Source: Gammaproteobacteria bacterium UBA3498 (GTDB lineage Bacteria > Pseudomonadota > Gammaproteobacteria > Pseudomonadales > Pseudohongiellaceae). From it: DNA of 8,207 nucleotides. Shown in pieces: positions 6,172 through 8,207 of the stretch. A program made the translations under genes and the position numbers. The notes beneath the pieces are model-generated. The model did no database searches, had not been told where the DNA came from, and was given only the letters and a program-made list of their open reading frames with translations. The first letter of the stretch is position 1; each line of letters starts with the position of its first letter. Location: positions 1-8,207 of the forward strand of contig DFQD01000121.1 of the NCBI GenBank assembly GCA_002377605.1, read 5' to 3'.

Positions 6172-7563
6172 TTACAGAAGACGACTAAAGTCGTTATAAA
6201 ATGCTAGCACCATGATGCCAGAAATCATTAGCAACCCTAATTGCAAACCCCACGCCTGAACTCTTTCGGGTACTGGCCTCCGGATTACCGCTTCGATCAT
6301 GTAGTACAGCAAATGTCCTCCATCCAACACCGGGATTGGAAGCAAATTAAGCACTCCCAATGAAATACTTAATAGGGCCAAAAACCCGAGATAAACATCT
6401 AAGCCATATGTTGCTGTTTCCCCCGCCACTTGAGCAATCGTTATTGGCCCACTGATATTCTTTACGGAAATCATACCAATAATCATTTTCTTGACTGAAT
6501 CAAGAACAAAGACCGATTTATCCCAAGTCTCTTGAAACGCCGGCTGTATTGCAGCAACCGGACCGTAACGAATTTCTCGTTGCATCTCCGGTGGCAAAAT
6601 CTCAGACAAGCTAATCTGAAGCACTTCAGCACCAATTCTTCCCACCGTGGTGCCATCTTCTAAACTAATAGGCTCTGGTGTAAGCCTTAGTACTTGCTCT
6701 CTTGCGTCCCGTTGGACAACGACATTCAAATCGAGTTCCGGACTGGCTCGAATCACATCAACCCAATGAGTCCAACCTATAATCATTTCTCCATCAACGC
6801 TGACGATTTCATCACCGGGTAATAGCCCGCCCTGCTCAGCTCGACCTCCAGGTAACACATTAGCAATCGCGGCTGGAATATCATATTGAACGATTCCTAG
6901 ATCTCTCACTGGGTTTGGTTCTGTCTCTCCACCCATCCAGGCATTAATCGGAATTAAAACTTTTCGCACCACACTGGAATCGGCTGGACTAATCGTTAAC
7001 TCTAAATCACCTGTTTCTCCAAGACGCCCTAACATCTGCAAAGTAACATGCTGCCATATGGTGGTTTCTTCGCCATCTACCGCTAGAATCTCATCCCCTT
7101 CCTGTAAACCAGCAGAAGCTGCGGAAGAATCATTAAAAACGCCTTTAATTACTGGTGCGATTCCATTTACACCGTATGAGATATTAATTATCCAATAAAC
7201 GAATATAGCCAAGAGAAAATTAGCAATTGGCCCGGCAGCAACGATGGCAAACCTTTGCCAAAGCGGTTTATAAGCAAATGAAACATCGCGCTGATTTACA
7301 GGGGTCTCATTTTTGTCTTCAATAACTGTGTCATCTTGACCCAACATTTTTACGTAACCACCGAGCGGGATCGGTGCAATAACATATTCCACCCCATCTT
7401 TTCCGACCCATGATTTCGCGGCTTTGCCAAAGCCTATTGAAAAACGGAGCACCTTAACACCACAACGACGGGCTACCCAGAAATGACCAAATTCGTGAAT
7501 AGTCACGAGGATTCCCAAGGTAACAATCAGAGCGGCAACACTAATAATAAATTGCAATATCAT
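6172..7563 (-). CDS. rseP: Site-2 zinc metalloprotease RseP
   Basis: RseP is the inner-membrane intramembrane protease that cuts the anti-sigma factor RseA after DegS, releasing sigma-E, and that also clears remnant signal peptides. The product has 463 residues (E. coli 450). The zinc site is HEFGH (23-27) in the first membrane segment together with D414 in NLLPIPVLDGG (406-416). Membrane segments are at about 5-24, 104-127, 391-411 and 437-456. Other family marks are ARRCGVKVLRFSIGFGKA (31-48), IPLGGYVKML (65-74) and GPIANF (111-116). Two tandem periplasmic PDZ domains lie at about 128-220 and 221-305, each with a GLxxGDEI-type loop (GLQEGDEIL and GLLPGDEIV). The C terminus FYNDFSRLL is family-typical. 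The ATG at 7563 is the first usable start after an in-frame TAG; its only strong Shine-Dalgarno is 29 nt away, which is too far for normal use. It stands 41 nt after dxr. Confidence 0.98.
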   Translation of the reverse strand: MILQFIISVAALIVTLGILVTIHEFGHFWVARRCGVKVLRFSIGFGKAAKSWVGKDGVEYVIAPIPLGGYVKMLGQDDTVIEDKNETPVNQRDVSFAYKPLWQRFAIVAAGPIANFLLAIFVYWIINISYGVNGIAPVIKGVFNDSSAASAGLQEGDEILAVDGEETTIWQHVTLQMLGRLGETGDLELTISPADSSVVRKVLIPINAWMGGETEPNPVRDLGIVQYDIPAAIANVLPGGRAEQGGLLPGDEIVSVDGEMIIGWTHWVDVIRASPELDLNVVVQRDAREQVLRLTPEPISLEDGTTVGRIGAEVLQISLSEILPPEMQREIRYGPVAAIQPAFQETWDKSVFVLDSVKKMIIGMISVKNISGPITIAQVAGETATYGLDVYLGFLALLSISLGVLNLLPIPVLDGGHLLYYMIEAVIRRPVPERVQAWGLQLGLLMISGIMVLAFYNDFSRLL

Positions 7564-7574
7564 AGTTATGACCG

Positions 7575-7598
7575 AAAAAGACCGGTTAGCGGCCTCCT
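7575..7598 (-). promoter_or_regulatory. Stem-loop with U-run covering an AGGAGG, between dxr and rseP
   Basis: On the minus strand, AGGCCG and CGGTCT (plus 7590-7595 and 7579-7584) can form a 6-bp stem with one G-U pair and a 5-nt loop, followed by a run of U (7575-7579). The left arm overlaps AGGAGG (7593-7598), which lies just after the dxr stop and 29 nt before the rseP ATG. It could be a weak terminator, or a structure that hides or repositions the ribosome site. The shape is visible; the function is inferred. Confidence 0.3.
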
Positions 7599-7604
7599 AA
7601 GGAT

Positions 7605-8207
7605 TTAAATATTCTTTAAAATCAATTCTTTAGATAAGTTTCTTGCACGCTTATCGACGTCTTGAATAATAGCGAGACTTGCTGCCGCTTCACAAGGGAT
7701 TTTCGACATAACTTCCTCAATTATTAGGGAAATTTCGGAAAACTTGAGCTCTTCGTTTAAAAAAGCAGAAACTGCTGTTTCATTAGCCGCATTAAGTATA
7801 GTTGGGCTCGTCCCACCTTGAGCAGCTGCATTCATGCCTAAACGTAAACATGGGAAACGATCCAGATTCGGCTGCTGAAAGTCTAATTGGCCTATTTCAA
7901 CTAAATTCAATTCTTCTGCCACAGTATCGATTCGATTCGGATAACTTAGACCATAAGCAATTGGTATGCGCATATCCGCATTACCCATTTGCGCAAGCAC
8001 CGAGCCATCGCGGAAATGCACTAATGAATGAACAATACTTTGAGGGTGAATAAGAACTTCTATTTGTTCGGTAGATAACTGAAATAGGTGGAATGCTTCA
8101 ATAAATTCCAACCCTTTATTCATCATAGTGGCGGAATCTACCGAAATCTTTCTGCCCATCTCCCATATAGGGTGGTTACAAGCCTGACCGGGCGTAACAT
8201 ACTCAAA
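7605..8207 (-). CDS. dxr: 1-deoxy-D-xylulose 5-phosphate reductoisomerase, C-terminal 200 residues (cut by window edge)
   Basis: Dxr (IspC) converts 1-deoxy-D-xylulose 5-phosphate to 2-C-methyl-D-erythritol 4-phosphate with NADPH and a divalent metal, the committed step of the MEP isoprenoid pathway in the cytoplasm. The frame is open to the right edge. The NADPH-binding domain and the metal-binding acidic residues before it are outside the window, and the internal Met at 8159 is not the start. Seen here are HPIWEMGRKISVDSATMMNK (visible residues 12-31), whose His, Trp, Ser, Asn and Lys align with E. coli His209, Trp212, Ser222, Asn227 and Lys228, and the Glu (34) matching Glu231. EVLIHPQSIVHSLV, DGSVLAQMG, DMRIPIAY and LNAANETAV follow, with a C-terminal helical domain. 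Its position directly upstream of rseP is the Pseudomonas-type order. Its product feeds undecaprenyl phosphate synthesis, so an envelope context is natural. Confidence 0.97.
   Translation of the reverse strand, partial: FEYVTPGQACNHPIWEMGRKISVDSATMMNKGLEFIEAFHLFQLSTEQIEVLIHPQSIVHSLVHFRDGSVLAQMGNADMRIPIAYGLSYPNRIDTVAEELNLVEIGQLDFQQPNLDRFPCLRLGMNAAAQGGTSPTILNAANETAVSAFLNEELKFSEISLIIEEVMSKIPCEAAASLAIIQDVDKRARNLSKELILKNI

Noticed and set aside
8157..8159. Internal Met of dxr as a gene start (184-residue product)
   Set aside because: The frame continues upstream to the window edge with conserved Dxr residues, including the HPIW segment, so this is an internal methionine of a truncated gene.
1..8207. 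A novel defence, mobile or biosynthetic system
   Set aside because: Every long frame on the coding strand is a conserved envelope or isoprenoid gene in a familiar order, and no integrase, transposase, toxin, array or long repeat is visible.

Overview
The window is a stretch of core bacterial chromosome. It holds eight genes, all on the minus strand, in the transcription order dxr (3' part only) - rseP - bamA - skp - lpxD - fabZ - lpxA - lpxB (5' part only). Protein motifs, gene order and a base composition of roughly 40-45% GC (judged by eye on sampled lines) point to a free-living, probably aquatic gammaproteobacterium. Having dxr directly upstream of rseP matches the Pseudomonas-type arrangement; Escherichia coli has uppS and cdsA between those two genes. 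The species cannot be named from this sequence alone.

Layout, read downstream from the right edge. dxr (7605-8207) is the catalytic and C-terminal part of the MEP-pathway reductoisomerase. rseP (6172-7563) is the site-2 protease that releases sigma-E. bamA (3433-6117) is the outer-membrane protein insertase, with five POTRA domains and a barrel carrying two unusually long loops. skp (2809-3339) is a periplasmic chaperone, strongly acidic here, with a GTG start chosen over a longer frame. lpxD (1750-2781, GTG start), fabZ (1261-1710), lpxA (489-1271, overlapping fabZ by 11 nt) and lpxB (1-462) make and consume 3-hydroxyacyl-ACP for lipid A. No gene-free stretch exceeds 93 nt, and no RNA gene, mobile element, CRISPR array or plus-strand gene is supported.

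The genes form one outer-membrane biogenesis module. LpxA, LpxD and LpxB carry out three early lipid A steps. FabZ draws on the same (3R)-hydroxyacyl-ACP pool for fatty-acid synthesis. Skp carries unfolded outer-membrane proteins to BamA. RseP is part of the envelope-stress switch that in E. coli controls several of these genes.

I found no undescribed system. The points worth a second look are modest: a duplicated acidic motif in BamA loop 6, a charge-inverted Skp, a hairpin with a U-run that covers an orphan Shine-Dalgarno sequence before rseP, an inverted repeat over the lpxD start, changed acyl-ruler positions in LpxD, and a possible sigma-E-like promoter inside rseP.
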